A program made the position numbers and the translations under genes. 64,000 bases of DNA from an uncultured Maribacter sp. (GTDB lineage Bacteria; Bacteroidota; Bacteroidia; Flavobacteriales; Flavobacteriaceae), in the NCBI RefSeq assembly GCF_947496775.1, contig NZ_CANMDU010000009.1:1-64000 (forward strand), read 5' to 3'. Under the pieces are notes generated by a model, which saw only the letters and a list, made by a program, of their open reading frames with translations, was not told the origin of the DNA and did no database searches. The first letter of the stretch is position 1; the number at the start of each line of letters is the position of its first letter. Below, piece after piece: positions 45,789 through 55,728 of the stretch.

Positions 45789-46766
45789 ATGAAAACACTA
45801 CAATTTAGAGAAGCTATAGCGGAAGCTATGTCCGAAGAAATGAGAAGAGACGAATCCATTTATTTAATGGGTGAGGAAGTTGCTGAATATAATGGAGCTT
45901 ATAAGGCCTCTAAAGGAATGTTAGATGAATTTGGTCCAAAGAGAGTTATAGATACTCCTATTTCAGAACTTGGTTTTGCTGGTGTTGGTGTTGGGTCTAC
46001 AATGACTGGTAATAGGCCAATTATAGAATTTATGACTTTTAATTTTGCGTTAGTAGGCATAGATCAAATTATAAATAATGCGGCTAAAATTAGACAAATG
46101 TCTGGTGGTCAGTTTCCATGCCCTATTGTATTTAGAGGGCCAACAGCATCTGCAGGTCAATTGGCTGCAACACACTCTCAAGCTTTTGAGAGTTGGTACG
46201 CAAACTGTCCAGGTTTAAAAGTAGTAGTACCATCTAATCCTAAAGATGCCAAAGGATTACTTAAGGCAGCCATAAGAGATAATGACCCTGTAATATTTAT
46301 GGAGTCAGAACAAATGTATGGCGATAAAGGAGAAATGCCAGAAGGAGAGTTTGTTATTCCGTTAGGAGTAGCGGATATCCGTAGAGAAGGATCAGATGTA
46401 ACTATAGTTTCTTTTGGTAAAATTATCAAAGAAGCAGATAAAGCAGCCGATGAGTTAGCGAAAGAAGGTATTAGTTGTGAAATTATAGATTTGCGTACGG
46501 TTAAACCGTTAGATTATAAAGCGGTTTTAGATTCTGTTAAAAAAACGAATCGTTTAGTAATTTTAGAAGAGGCTTGGCCTTTCGGGAATGTAGCTACAGA
46601 AATTACATACCATGTACAATCCCATGCGTTTGATTATTTAGATGCACCAATAGTTAAGATAAATACTGCAGATACACCAGCACCTTACTCTCCAGTTTTA
46701 TTGGATGAGTGGTTACCAAACCATGAGGATGTAGTGACAGCCGTTAAAAAAGTGTTATATAAATAA
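45789..46766 (+). CDS. pdhB: Pyruvate dehydrogenase E1 component, beta subunit
   Basis: A 325-residue partner of PdhA in the E1 heterotetramer. The N-terminal pyrimidine-binding part includes GEEVAEYNGAYK and FRGPTASAGQLAATHSQ, and the C-terminal transketolase domain includes SFGKIIKEADKAADEL and LEEAWPFGNVATEI. The gene is isolated from pdhA-pdhC, a split seen in other flavobacteria. A strong terminator follows. Confidence 0.96.
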   Translation: MKTLQFREAIAEAMSEEMRRDESIYLMGEEVAEYNGAYKASKGMLDEFGPKRVIDTPISELGFAGVGVGSTMTGNRPIIEFMTFNFALVGIDQIINNAAKIRQMSGGQFPCPIVFRGPTASAGQLAATHSQAFESWYANCPGLKVVVPSNPKDAKGLLKAAIRDNDPVIFMESEQMYGDKGEMPEGEFVIPLGVADIRREGSDVTIVSFGKIIKEADKAADELAKEGISCEIIDLRTVKPLDYKAVLDSVKKTNRLVILEEAWPFGNVATEITYHVQSHAFDYLDAPIVKINTADTPAPYSPVLLDEWLPNHEDVVTAVKKVLYK

Positions 46767-46797
46767 AATAAACACCACTTTTTTGTAAAAGTATTAT

Positions 46798-46833
46798 AGC
46801 TTCGCCGACAGAAACTGTCGGCGAAGCTTTTTT
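46798..46833 (+). terminator. Terminator after pdhB
   Basis: A GC-rich 14-bp stem (AGCTTCGCCGACAG at 46798-46811 with 46815-46828), loop AAA, then a T run to 46833. Confidence 0.95.
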
Positions 46834-46879
46834 ATTGGTATGCTTTTTGCGTATACAGATGATTAGAACATAAGATTAA

Positions 46880-49381
46880 ATGAAAAAAATAGTTTTTGTA
46901 TTGTTGTTTTTGGCAACAATATTGGGGCATTCACAAACCAAGGTGTCTGGAATTGTAATAGATGACTTGGGAGAGCCCGTAGCATTTGCTAATGTATTAT
47001 TTAAGAATTCTACAGAAGGAACTATTACCAATGATAATGGTAGGTTTTATATGGAATCTGAAAGTGATTTTAAAACTTTAGTAGTTTCTTTTATTGGCTA
47101 TGAAAGTAAAACCATAACATTGACCAGTAAGGTAACTTACGAGATGAAAGTGGTTTTAGAGCCTTCTAGAGAGCAGTTAAATGAGGTGGTGCTTATAGCA
47201 GGCAAACAATCTAAGAAAAATAATCCTGCGGTTGATATTTTACGCAAAATATGGGCTAAGAAGAGAGAAAATGGAGTGCGTAAGTTTAAGCAATATGCTT
47301 TCGATAAATATGAGAAAGTGGAATTCGATTTAAATACAATAGATAGTGCTTTAATGAAACGCAAAATCTTTAAAGGGTTAGAATTTGTCTTTCAAGATTT
47401 AGATACTTCAAGAATTACGGGAAAAACGTATTTGCCCATATTTTTAAATGAAACTTTTTCTAAGGTGTATGGAGATAATATTACCAAGCAAGAAAAAGTA
47501 GAAGTTCTGGGGAATAAAAACTCTGGTTTCGACAACAACCAAGCTATAATAGCCTTTGTAAAGGATTTGTATCAAGATTATGATATATATGACAACTACT
47601 TAAAGTTTTTTGATAAAAGTTTTACCAGTCCCTTATCTAGGACAGGAATAGACACATATAATTATGCGTTAAGAGATAGTGCCTACATAGATAATAAATG
47701 GTGTTATAATATTGTGTATTACCCAAGAAGAAAAAATGAATTAACTTTTAAAGGAGATTTTTGGGTAAACGACTCTACCTATGCTATTAAGAGTATAAAT
47801 TTAGAAGTTACCAAAAGCGCAAATATAAATTGGGTAAAAGAGATTTATATAGAACAGGATTTTGATGTGGTGAATGATTCCGTTTTTCTTTTAAAAAGGG
47901 ATTATATGTTAAGTGATTTTAGTTTTAAAAAGAAGGAGAAATCTAAAGGGGTTTACGGAAAAAGAACAACAGTTTACGATAGGTATAAGTTTGATAATGA
48001 AAAACCAAAAGATTTTTATAAGACAGATGGTAATCCGTTTGATCCCGAAGTTGTTGTAAAAGATGATGCATTTTGGGCAAAAAATAGGTTAGAGGCTTTA
48101 AATAAAGATGAATCTGGTATATACAAACTGTTAGATACCTTGAAGACCGTTCCGAAATTTAAGTCTTACTATAATATAATTAGTATTCTGGGGTCTGGTT
48201 ATGTAGAAATTGATAAATGGAACATGGATATAGGTTCAGTGTATGATGTTTTTGGATTTAATGATGCAGAAGGTCCCAGGGTTCGTTTGGGGGCGAGAAC
48301 ATATTACGGGTCTAATGACAAATGGCGTATAGAAGGGTATGCTGCATATGGTTTTAAAGATCGTAAAGTAAAGCATGGAATATCGGCCAAATTTTTATTA
48401 GATAATAAGAGTAGACTAATTATTTCTGGAGGTAATAGAAGAGATATAGAACAACTTGGGGTTAGTTTAACAGCAACTAATGATGTTTTAGGTAGAAGTA
48501 TAGCATCATCTTCATTACTTACAGTAGGAGCAAATAATAGGCTTACTAATATTAACTTAAGTGCGCTAAGTATAGAGGCGGAGCCTTTAGCTAATGTGAG
48601 AGTCTCTGTTGGAGGTACGTATAGAAAATTAAATTCCGCATTGCCAGATGACTTTAGTTTAGATTATGTTGATTTAGAAAATCCTACAGGAATATCCTCA
48701 GAGGTAAGACAGTTCGATTTTAATACTATTTTAATATATACTCCAGGTAAGAAAACAATTGGTCATGGAGTAGAAAGAAGAGATATTAATGATAATTATA
48801 GTACCCTCTTATTAAATTATACAAAAGGTTTAGATGGGGTTATGGATAGCGATTTTAACTATAGTAAGCTTCAGTTTTCGTATAGTCAACCCTGGCAAAT
48901 TGGAGGATTTGGTAGATTGTATAGTACTTTAGAAGTTGGAAAAACTTTTGGAGAAGTTCCTTTAGGTTTGTTAAATGTTATACCCGGAAATCAGACATTG
49001 TTTTCTAATTACGGAACCTTTCCTAATTTGGATTTTTATGAATTTGTAACAGATACCTATGCAGCTTTGCATTTAGAGCATAATTTTAATGGAAGACTTT
49101 TTTCTAGAATACCGCTAATTAGAAAATGGAATTTAAGAGAAATTGTTGGTTTAAGAGGGGTTTGGGGAGACCTTTCGGATGGGAATATAGCACTAAATAC
49201 CCCAGCAAATAGTAGTACTCCTTTATTGGCCCCATCTCAAAAGATTTATTATGAATATTCTTTTGGAATAGGTAACATTTTTAAAATTTTTAGAATAGAT
49301 TTTAACTTCAGGGGTAACTATTTAGATGCTCCAGAAGCAAGGCCGTTTAGCGTAACAGGTTCTTTTGGGTTTAAATTTTAA
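46880..49381 (+). CDS. DUF5686 family outer-membrane protein with carboxypeptidase-like N-domain
   Basis: An 833-residue exported protein: signal peptide (about 1-19, LGHSQ), a CarboxypepD_reg-like beta-sandwich (about 20-105; KVSGIVIDDLGEPVAFANV and SFIGYESKTI) as in TonB-dependent receptors, then a long region matching the DUF5686 family and a C-terminal beta-strand-rich half ending in FSVTGSFGFKF, typical of an outer-membrane barrel. No plug domain is obvious, so it is not a standard receptor. Function is unknown. It stands alone between pdhB and ppa. Confidence 0.85.
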   Translation: MKKIVFVLLFLATILGHSQTKVSGIVIDDLGEPVAFANVLFKNSTEGTITNDNGRFYMESESDFKTLVVSFIGYESKTITLTSKVTYEMKVVLEPSREQLNEVVLIAGKQSKKNNPAVDILRKIWAKKRENGVRKFKQYAFDKYEKVEFDLNTIDSALMKRKIFKGLEFVFQDLDTSRITGKTYLPIFLNETFSKVYGDNITKQEKVEVLGNKNSGFDNNQAIIAFVKDLYQDYDIYDNYLKFFDKSFTSPLSRTGIDTYNYALRDSAYIDNKWCYNIVYYPRRKNELTFKGDFWVNDSTYAIKSINLEVTKSANINWVKEIYIEQDFDVVNDSVFLLKRDYMLSDFSFKKKEKSKGVYGKRTTVYDRYKFDNEKPKDFYKTDGNPFDPEVVVKDDAFWAKNRLEALNKDESGIYKLLDTLKTVPKFKSYYNIISILGSGYVEIDKWNMDIGSVYDVFGFNDAEGPRVRLGARTYYGSNDKWRIEGYAAYGFKDRKVKHGISAKFLLDNKSRLIISGGNRRDIEQLGVSLTATNDVLGRSIASSSLLTVGANNRLTNINLSALSIEAEPLANVRVSVGGTYRKLNSALPDDFSLDYVDLENPTGISSEVRQFDFNTILIYTPGKKTIGHGVERRDINDNYSTLLLNYTKGLDGVMDSDFNYSKLQFSYSQPWQIGGFGRLYSTLEVGKTFGEVPLGLLNVIPGNQTLFSNYGTFPNLDFYEFVTDTYAALHLEHNFNGRLFSRIPLIRKWNLREIVGLRGVWGDLSDGNIALNTPANSSTPLLAPSQKIYYEYSFGIGNIFKIFRIDFNFRGNYLDAPEARPFSVTGSFGFKF

Positions 49382-49452
49382 AAAATAATCTATAATTAAT
49401 ACAATTTCATTAAGGAGCTCACGTTCATTTGTTAACTTTGCATATGAAAAAA

Positions 49453-49992
49453 ATGACTAAAAAAATGGCAGAAAAGAATAATATAACTTTTGATGTTTTA
49501 ATTGAAATACCAAAAGGGAGTAGAAATAAATATGAGTACGATTTTACATTAAATAAAATTAGGTTTGATAGAATGCTTTTTTCTTCTATGATGTACCCTG
49601 GAGATTACGGTTTTGTTCCGGAGACATTAGCATTAGACAGCGATCCTTTAGATGTTTTAGTACTAGGTCACCTGCCAACTTATCCAATGGTAGTCATGGA
49701 AGTAAGGCCAATAGGCGTTTTTCATATGACAGATGAAAAAGGACCAGATGAAAAAATAATTTGCGTACCCGTTTCTGATCCTATTTGGAGTAATAATAAA
49801 GATATTAGCGATTTAAATCCTCACAGATTAAAGGAGATTGAGCACTTTTTTAAGGTGTATAAAGACCTTGAAAAAAAGAAAGTTGATACCGGTGGTTGGG
49901 GAAATGCTGATGAGGCAGTTAAAATATATCATGAATGTGTGGAACGTTATGAAAAAAGCGAGCACAAAAAGAAACGTACTTTTACAATCTAA
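49453..49992 (+). CDS. ppa: Inorganic pyrophosphatase (soluble, family I)
   Basis: A roughly 179-residue cytoplasmic enzyme hydrolysing pyrophosphate. Signature residues are in EIPKGSRNKYEYD, MYPGDYGFVPET and the metal-binding DSDPLDVLVL. The frame is open from TTG at 49429, with ATG codons at 49444, 49453 and 49468. A -7-like TAACTTTG at 49433-49440 would start the transcript near 49446, so the first ATG is doubtful and 49453 or 49468 is preferred. It is followed by a terminator and then by a membrane-bound pyrophosphatase, so both forms of the activity are adjacent. Confidence 0.93.
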   Translation: MTKKMAEKNNITFDVLIEIPKGSRNKYEYDFTLNKIRFDRMLFSSMMYPGDYGFVPETLALDSDPLDVLVLGHLPTYPMVVMEVRPIGVFHMTDEKGPDEKIICVPVSDPIWSNNKDISDLNPHRLKEIEHFFKVYKDLEKKKVDTGGWGNADEAVKIYHECVERYEKSEHKKKRTFTI

Positions 49993-50007
49993 ACTATTGA
50001 AAATCAT

Positions 50008-50045
50008 AAAAAAAGCCGCTTTTAATTTTAAAAGCGGCTTTTTTT
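50008..50045 (+). terminator. Terminator after ppa
   Basis: GCCGCTTTTA (50015-50024) pairs with 50029-50038 around ATTT, with seven A residues before and seven T residues after. Confidence 0.93.
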
Positions 50046-50101
50046 ATAGTTATTGATTTCATACTTTTACTATCATATAACTAACAAATTGATAATATCA
50101 T

Positions 50102-52522
50102 ATGGAATTAATTGTAAATTATTTATGGGCCTTTGGTATTTTGGCCCTGATTTTTGTCGGAATAAAAAATGCATGGGTTTCCAAGCAAGATGAAGGAGAT
50201 GATACGATGGCAAAAATCGCTAAGAATATTGCAGAAGGAGCAATGTCATTTTTAAAGGCAGAATACAAAGTTCTGTCTATTTTTGTTATTGGGGTAGCGG
50301 TATTACTTTATTTTAAGGGTAATTCGGAGCAAGGCTCTAATGGAATGGTAGCGGTTTCTTTTATTGTTGGGGCTATTTGTTCTGCTCTAGCAGGTTTTAT
50401 AGGAATGAAAGTTGCAACCAAAGCTAATGTAAGAACAACGCAGGCAGCAAGAACATCTTTAGGAAAGGCTTTAGAAGTAGCTTTTGCAGGTGGTGCAGTA
50501 ATGGGACTGGGAGTTGTTGGTTTAGGTGTTTTGGGTCTTAGTGGATTATTTATGATTTATAGTGGACAAGGATGGGGCTTAGGAGAAGTATTAAATGTAC
50601 TTTCGGGATTTTCTTTAGGGGCATCTTCCATAGCACTTTTTGCTCGTGTTGGAGGTGGTATTTACACAAAAGCAGCTGATGTTGGGGCCGATTTAGTAGG
50701 TAAAGTAGAAGCTGGTATTCCAGAGGATCATCCATTAAATCCGGCGACAATTGCAGATAATGTTGGGGATAATGTAGGAGATGTTGCGGGTATGGGAGCA
50801 GATTTATTTGAGTCCTATGTTGGGTCTATTATAGGTACAATGGTTCTTGGAGCGGTTTACGCTAGTTTGCCAGAGTTTCAAGCCTCTTTTAATGGTTTAG
50901 GAGCGGTTTATCTTCCTTTGGTTCTTGCTGCAGTAGGTATTTTAATGTCTATTTTAGGAACATTTTTTGTTCGTGTTAAGGATGGAGGAAATCCACAAAC
51001 AGCTCTTAATATTGGAGAGTTTGGTTCTGCTGGTTTAATGTTGGTAGCTTCCTTTTTTATTATTCAAAAAATGTTACCAGAATCTTGGGTAGAAGCAGGA
51101 ACTACATATACCTCTATGGGAGTGTTTTGGGCAACGATAGCTGGGCTAGTTGCTGGATTGTTGGTAGGTAAAATTACTGAGTATTATACGGCAACTGGAA
51201 AAAAACCAGTTATGGATATTGTAAAGCAATCGGAAACTGGAGCAGCAACAAATATAATTGCAGGTTTAGGAGTAGGAATGATGTCTACGGCTATTCCTAT
51301 TTTGTTAATTGCAGCAGCGATTATGATTTCTCATAACCAAGCAGGTCTTTACGGTATTGCAATTGCAGCGGTAGGGATGCTAGCAAATACAGGAATACAA
51401 TTGGCGGTAGATGCTTATGGCCCTATTTGTGATAATGCTGGTGGTATTGCAGAAATGGCAGAATTACCAAGTGAAGTAAGGGAGCGTACCGATAAACTAG
51501 ATGCAGTTGGTAACACTACGGCGGCAATTGGTAAAGGATTTGCTATAGCATCTGCAGCTTTAACGGCATTAGCTTTATTTGCGGCTTTTATGAAAACAGC
51601 AAATGTTACTTCTATTGATGTCTCTAGACCAGATATTATGGCAGGACTTTTAATAGGGGGTATGTTGCCATTTGTATTCTCTGCATTGTCTATGAATGCT
51701 GTAGGTAGAGCAGCTATGGCAATGATAGAAGAGGTACGTCGTCAGTTTAGAGATATTCCTGAATTGAAAGCGGCATTAGGAGTTATGCGTAAGTATGATA
51801 CAGATATGTCTAAGGCTTCTGCAGAGGATAGGGCAATATTTGATGCAGCGAATGGTGTTGCGGATTACGGAAAATGTATAGATATTTCTACTAAAGCGTC
51901 TATTAAAGAAATGGTATTTCCAGGCCTTTTGGCTATAGCGGTTCCTGTTATTGTAGGTTTTGGAGGAAAGCTAGTAGGTATAGGTGGTGCTGAAATGTTA
52001 GGGGGACTTTTAGCGGGAGTAACTACTTGTGGTGTTCTTATGGCAATCTTTCAGTCTAATGCTGGTGGGGCTTGGGACAATGCTAAAAAGACGATTGAAG
52101 AAGATGGTCGCAAAGGAACGGATGTTCATAAAGCAGCAGTGGTTGGTGATACAGTTGGTGACCCTTTTAAAGATACTTCTGGACCATCTTTAAATATTCT
52201 TTTAAAATTAATGTCGGTAGTGGCATTGGTAATAGCACCGAGTATAGCATTAGATGCTGAAGAAGGGGTTGCGGCTTATGTTAGTGAAAAGAATACAGAA
52301 ACTGCAAATGTAGAAATGACTGTTATAAATAAAGATGTAGCAGAAGCTACTGTAGTTTATGCTTCAGTAGAAAATGGAAAAAAAATAACAGAGGAAAAAA
52401 TATTTTCAGGAACAAAAACAGAAGTAGAAAAGCAATTGCAAAACTTTGAAAGTGTAAACGTGAAAAGTAGGGATGAGTCAACGGATATTACTGTTGAAAA
52501 AATAGAAGTTAAGAAGAATTAA
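50102..52522 (+). CDS. hppA: K+-dependent, probably Na+-pumping membrane pyrophosphatase
   Basis: An 806-residue protein with about 16 transmembrane helices that couples pyrophosphate hydrolysis to ion export. Catalytic segments are [44 protein letters not shown] and [25 protein letters not shown] has Ala where K+-independent enzymes have Lys, which indicates K+ dependence. Glu in DLFESYVG is in the place described for Na+-transporting enzymes. After the last helix (about residue 720) an unusual hydrophilic tail of about 80 residues follows. Monocistronic, with a terminator at 52547. Confidence 0.94.
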   Translation: MELIVNYLWAFGILALIFVGIKNAWVSKQDEGDDTMAKIAKNIAEGAMSFLKAEYKVLSIFVIGVAVLLYFKGNSEQGSNGMVAVSFIVGAICSALAGFIGMKVATKANVRTTQAARTSLGKALEVAFAGGAVMGLGVVGLGVLGLSGLFMIYSGQGWGLGEVLNVLSGFSLGASSIALFARVGGGIYTKAADVGADLVGKVEAGIPEDHPLNPATIADNVGDNVGDVAGMGADLFESYVGSIIGTMVLGAVYASLPEFQASFNGLGAVYLPLVLAAVGILMSILGTFFVRVKDGGNPQTALNIGEFGSAGLMLVASFFIIQKMLPESWVEAGTTYTSMGVFWATIAGLVAGLLVGKITEYYTATGKKPVMDIVKQSETGAATNIIAGLGVGMMSTAIPILLIAAAIMISHNQAGLYGIAIAAVGMLANTGIQLAVDAYGPICDNAGGIAEMAELPSEVRERTDKLDAVGNTTAAIGKGFAIASAALTALALFAAFMKTANVTSIDVSRPDIMAGLLIGGMLPFVFSALSMNAVGRAAMAMIEEVRRQFRDIPELKAALGVMRKYDTDMSKASAEDRAIFDAANGVADYGKCIDISTKASIKEMVFPGLLAIAVPVIVGFGGKLVGIGGAEMLGGLLAGVTTCGVLMAIFQSNAGGAWDNAKKTIEEDGRKGTDVHKAAVVGDTVGDPFKDTSGPSLNILLKLMSVVALVIAPSIALDAEEGVAAYVSEKNTETANVEMTVINKDVAEATVVYASVENGKKITEEKIFSGTKTEVEKQLQNFESVNVKSRDESTDITVEKIEVKKN

Positions 52523-52546
52523 GTTTTATTTTTTAATTAATAATAA

Positions 52547-52578
52547 GGCCGTCTTACTTTTATGTGAGACGGTTTTTT
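52547..52578 (+). terminator. Terminator after hppA
   Basis: CCGTCTTAC (52549-52557) pairs with GTGAGACGG (52564-52572, one G-T pair), followed by six T residues. Confidence 0.9.
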
Positions 52579-52605
52579 ATATTTAGTTTTAGGGAAACAA
52601 ATAAT

Positions 52606-53604
52606 ATGTTTAAGAAAGATAAGTTACAAATTATTCCATTTAAAACCTATGGGACTTTAACTGATTTATATTTAAGAGGAAGGGCTCTAGAAGATGAAAA
52701 CATAGATTTACATAAAAAAGGGTTGTGGTCTGTATTTGTAAATACTTGGAAAAGATTTGAAACAGACGAAATAGAAAATGCTGCTTTGAAAATTGAGCTT
52801 AAAAATGAAGTTTCGTTATATGTGAAAACGGATTCGGAAGGGTATTTTTTGGTAGATGAAGCTACGGAAAATTTATCGAAAAATATATCTAAAGATGGAT
52901 GGTTAAATTATACCATTCAATATGAAAACCCTGCTGCTTTTAAAAATGAGATAGTGGCAAATAATACTTTTACAGGAGAAATGCTAGTAGCTCTTCCAAA
53001 TACGGAATATGGTGTTATTAGCGATATTGATGATACTATTTTGCATACAGGTGTTGCCTCAAAATTTAAATGGAGGGCAGTTTTTAATACTTTTTTTATT
53101 CATGTTATGAGTAGAAAAGCATTAGAAGGGGCAGCAGATTTTTATAGTCAATTGCATAGAGGAAAATTAAAAAACAATTGTAACCCCATTTTTTATGTGA
53201 GCAATAGTCCGTGGAATTTATATAAGTATCTAGATTTTTTTCTTAAAAAAAATAACTTTCCTAAAGGAGCAATTTTACTTAGAGATTTAAGGCATTTGTT
53301 TGATAAAACACCAAAACCAAAAATACCGCATAAGTATCACGAGATTCAGAATATATTAGATACGTATCCAAAGTTATCTTTTATTTTAATTGGGGACTGT
53401 GGCGAGCATGACCCCGATATTTATCTAGACATAGTTGCGAAAAACCCTAATAGAATATCTGCTATTTACTTAAGATCTGTAAAGAATAAGAAAAAAATGT
53501 CTCGAGTTACGCAATTGTTTAAAGATTACACGGAGGTAGATGTTTTGTTGGTGTATAATACTAACGAAGCTATTAGGCATGCAAAAGATTGCGGTTTTAT
53601 TTAA
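52606..53604 (+). CDS. App1 family (DUF2183) phosphatase-like protein
   Basis: A 332-residue protein with the App1/DUF2183 catalytic domain: VISDIDDTILHTG (about residues 144-156) is the DxDxT motif of HAD-like phosphatidate phosphatases, with FYVSNSPWNLYKYL and LIGDCGEHDPDIY following. Yeast App1 is a phosphatidate phosphatase; the substrate of bacterial relatives is not known. GTG at 52564 lies inside the hppA terminator stem, so ATG at 52606 (MFKKDKLQIIPF) is the real start. It is convergent with pepE. Confidence 0.88.
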   Translation: MFKKDKLQIIPFKTYGTLTDLYLRGRALEDENIDLHKKGLWSVFVNTWKRFETDEIENAALKIELKNEVSLYVKTDSEGYFLVDEATENLSKNISKDGWLNYTIQYENPAAFKNEIVANNTFTGEMLVALPNTEYGVISDIDDTILHTGVASKFKWRAVFNTFFIHVMSRKALEGAADFYSQLHRGKLKNNCNPIFYVSNSPWNLYKYLDFFLKKNNFPKGAILLRDLRHLFDKTPKPKIPHKYHEIQNILDTYPKLSFILIGDCGEHDPDIYLDIVAKNPNRISAIYLRSVKNKKKMSRVTQLFKDYTEVDVLLVYNTNEAIRHAKDCGFI

Positions 53605-53607
53605 AAG

Positions 53608-54318
53608 CTACTTTAAATAATGTAAAGAGGTTTTAGGTTCTACTTCATATGGTACTTTGTCTTTCTCAAAAATGCGAGCGGTTAAAGATTTTCCTTCTAA
53701 AATACAGATATCGTTTTGAACTCTTATCCAGCTTCCTTCTCTAAGACCTACCACAGGTGTTTTGTTGAATTGATGGAACTCCTTTATTCTTGTTTCTCTA
53801 GTTTCGCCTTTATGAGTAGAATTTGGGTCTGGATCTAGATAGTGGGCGTTAATGTTAAAAGGAACAATCCCTAAAGTTTTAAAACTTGGGGTGTACACAA
53901 CGGGCATATCATTCGTCGTTTTCATACTAACACCAGCAATATTACTTCCTGCGCTTGTTCCTAAATATGGTGTTCCGTTTAATATAGAATCTTGTAAAGG
54001 TTGTATCAGGTTTTTTCTATATAATGTAGAGACTAGAACAAACGTATTTCCTCCTCCGGTAAAAATTCCGGTAGCTTTTTGTATTGCTTCTATTGGATCT
54101 TTAAAATCTTGAATCCCAATTAGTTTTTTTCCAATCTTATTAAAACCTTTTTTTGCGATGGAAGTATATTCTTCGTACGAAATGCCACTGGGCCTCGCAT
54201 ATGGTATAAAAAGCACTTCTTTGGTATCTTTATATAATTCGTTTATAGCATCAAAAAGATATTCTAAATAAGTACTGTTGTGAATGGTTGAAGTACTAGC
54301 AAGTATACATTTAGTCAT
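53608..54318 (-). CDS. pepE: Peptidase E (alpha-aspartyl dipeptidase, S51)
   Basis: A 236-residue serine peptidase with a class I glutamine-amidotransferase-like fold that cleaves Asp-X dipeptides. GGGNTFVLV and the nucleophile elbow LGTSAGSNIAG (Ser near residue 125) are typical, and INAHYLDPDP follows with His of the active site. Length is standard. Its start overlaps the stop of the kinase gene by one base, so the two are a minus-strand operon. Confidence 0.93.
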   Translation of the reverse strand: MTKCILASTSTIHNSTYLEYLFDAINELYKDTKEVLFIPYARPSGISYEEYTSIAKKGFNKIGKKLIGIQDFKDPIEAIQKATGIFTGGGNTFVLVSTLYRKNLIQPLQDSILNGTPYLGTSAGSNIAGVSMKTTNDMPVVYTPSFKTLGIVPFNINAHYLDPDPNSTHKGETRETRIKEFHQFNKTPVVGLREGSWIRVQNDICILEGKSLTARIFEKDKVPYEVEPKTSLHYLK

Positions 54319-54932
54319 TAGAAGAGACCATTAATTTCGGCGTCAATTTTATTGATAATTGTTCCTAAATCCTCCGGTTTATCAACAAAATCTAATTCAT
54401 CTACATCTATAATTAATAATTTACCCTTACTGTATTTGTGTGCCCATGCTTCGTAACGCTCGTTTAAACGACTTAAATAATCAATAGAAATAGTATTTTC
54501 ATATTCTCTTCCTCGTTTATGAATTTGACTAACCAAGTTGGGTATAGAACTCCTTAAATATATGAGTAAGTCGGGTGGTTGCACTAAAGTTTCCATAAGC
54601 TCAAATAGGCTAGAGTAATTGCTAAAGTCTCTATTTGTCATTAAGCCCATTGCGTGTAGGTTAGGAGCAAAAATATGTGCATCTTCATAAATAGTACGAT
54701 CCTGAATAATACTTTTTCCGCTTTCTCTGATTTCAAGAATTTGTCTATATCTACTATTTAAAAAATAAATTTGTAGATTAAAGCTCCAGCGTTCCATTTG
54801 ATTATAAAAATCATCTAAATATGGGTTGTCCGCTACTTCTTCAAAATGAGGTTCCCATTGGTAATGTTTGGCTAGTAACTTGGTTAATGTTGTTTTTCCT
54901 GCGCCAATATTTCCTGCGATAGCAATATGCAT
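54318..54932 (-). CDS. Deoxynucleoside kinase
   Basis: A 204-residue dNK-family kinase for nucleoside salvage. The P-loop is GNIGAGKTT at residues 7-15, the substrate base is supplied by FEEVADNPYLDDFY, and IIQDRTIYEDAHIFA contains the DRS-like catalytic motif. The nucleoside is not certain (deoxyadenosine/deoxyguanosine/deoxycytidine types look alike). First gene of an operon with pepE. Confidence 0.93.
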   Translation of the reverse strand: MHIAIAGNIGAGKTTLTKLLAKHYQWEPHFEEVADNPYLDDFYNQMERWSFNLQIYFLNSRYRQILEIRESGKSIIQDRTIYEDAHIFAPNLHAMGLMTNRDFSNYSSLFELMETLVQPPDLLIYLRSSIPNLVSQIHKRGREYENTISIDYLSRLNERYEAWAHKYSKGKLLIIDVDELDFVDKPEDLGTIINKIDAEINGLF

Positions 54933-55189
54933 TTTTAGATGTTTTTGTGGTTAGATTTCTAATGAAAAAATAATGCATCACAATATACAAGATAACAATA
55001 GGAAGATAAAATCTTTAGAGAAATATCCGATGAAAAAAATAAATTTCACCTTATAGAGAATAAATAGGCCAAAACAGTTAATGGAAAATAGAGTTTTTTA
55101 CAGGTAATAGGCATTTTTGTTATAATAGGTTAAACCTTTAATTATGCAAAAAGTGGAGTTTATGCTTTGAAGCTAAAATATAAAAGTTA
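54933..55189. other. AT-rich intergenic region, no gene seen
   Basis: No credible coding frame, RNA or strong hairpin was recognised between the kinase gene and the decayed fragment that begins near 55190. Confidence 0.5.
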
Positions 55190-55547
55190 TGTACTTCTTA
55201 ATATGCTCTTGTTGAGCACATAGAATAACGGTTATGCTCAAGACTTTCAAGCTAAAGCGTCGTTTGTTGTTCTAGAAAATTGAATACAGTAGGTTTTAAT
55301 CGTCGTTTCTTAAAAATTTTATAACAACCTCTGATTGTAATTATACAGATAAAGCGAATAGATTAGATAATACATATACTTTTTTAAAGTCTAAATTAAC
55401 TACTCAAAAAAAGATAATACTTAGGAATTTGGAATAAAAGGGGCAAGCTTATTAAATACAGATAGTACTAATGATTTTTATATAGCTACTGTATCCTATT
55501 TAGTGCAACCAAGATATACTATAGAAACTGCAAAGTATGAGTTGTAA
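55190..55547 (+). pseudogene. Decayed remnant of an exported protein gene
   Basis: Short coding-like pieces occur in different frames. One resembles the end of a signal peptide and mature start (NNGYAQDFQAKASFVV, about 55215-55275), interrupted by stops on both sides. Another ends at TAA 55545-55547 and reads GASLLNTDSTNDFYIATVSY and onwards to TAKYEL. Spacing suggests a gene of roughly 120 residues broken by several frameshifts. I cannot name the family. Confidence 0.4.
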
Positions 55548-55636
55548 GTAAAACGAATAACTTTAGAGTTTAAAGTGTTTAGAATTTGTAACAAAGCACT
55601 TTTTCTCTTTTACGCAATTTATTTTGGTAATCTATT

Positions 55637-55666
55637 TTGACATATTTTTGAATAGCACTACTTTTG
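55637..55666 (+). promoter_or_regulatory. Consensus promoter of metK
   Basis: TTG at 55637-55639, exactly 19 bases, then TACTTTTG at 55659-55666 match the Bacteroidota promoter perfectly. Transcription should start near 55672, just before the riboswitch aptamer at 55680. Confidence 0.85.
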
Positions 55667-55679
55667 TATCTTAAATCTA

Positions 55680-55728
55680 CGAGGAAAGATTTGACTGCTT
55701 GCAACCTCTAAAAATGCTAAAAAACAGA
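55680..55728 (+). ncRNA. SAM-II riboswitch upstream of metK
   Basis: The segment has the conserved SAM-II layout: GAGG (55681-55684) pairs with CCTC (55705-55708), with GATTTG and TTGCAA between them, then an A-rich stretch, TGCTAAAAA and CAG (55725-55727), which can pair with CTG (55695-55697) as the pseudoknot. Compared from memory with known alphaproteobacterial and marine metagenomic examples, the GATTT, TTGCAA and GCTAAAAA blocks match. Its place in the leader of SAM synthetase, about 8 bases after the predicted transcription start, supports the call. It should bind SAM and lower metK expression. Confidence 0.8.

Noticed and set aside
52564-52605. GTG start for the App1 protein
   Set aside because: The codon lies inside the hppA terminator; ATG at 52606 is a normal start just after it.
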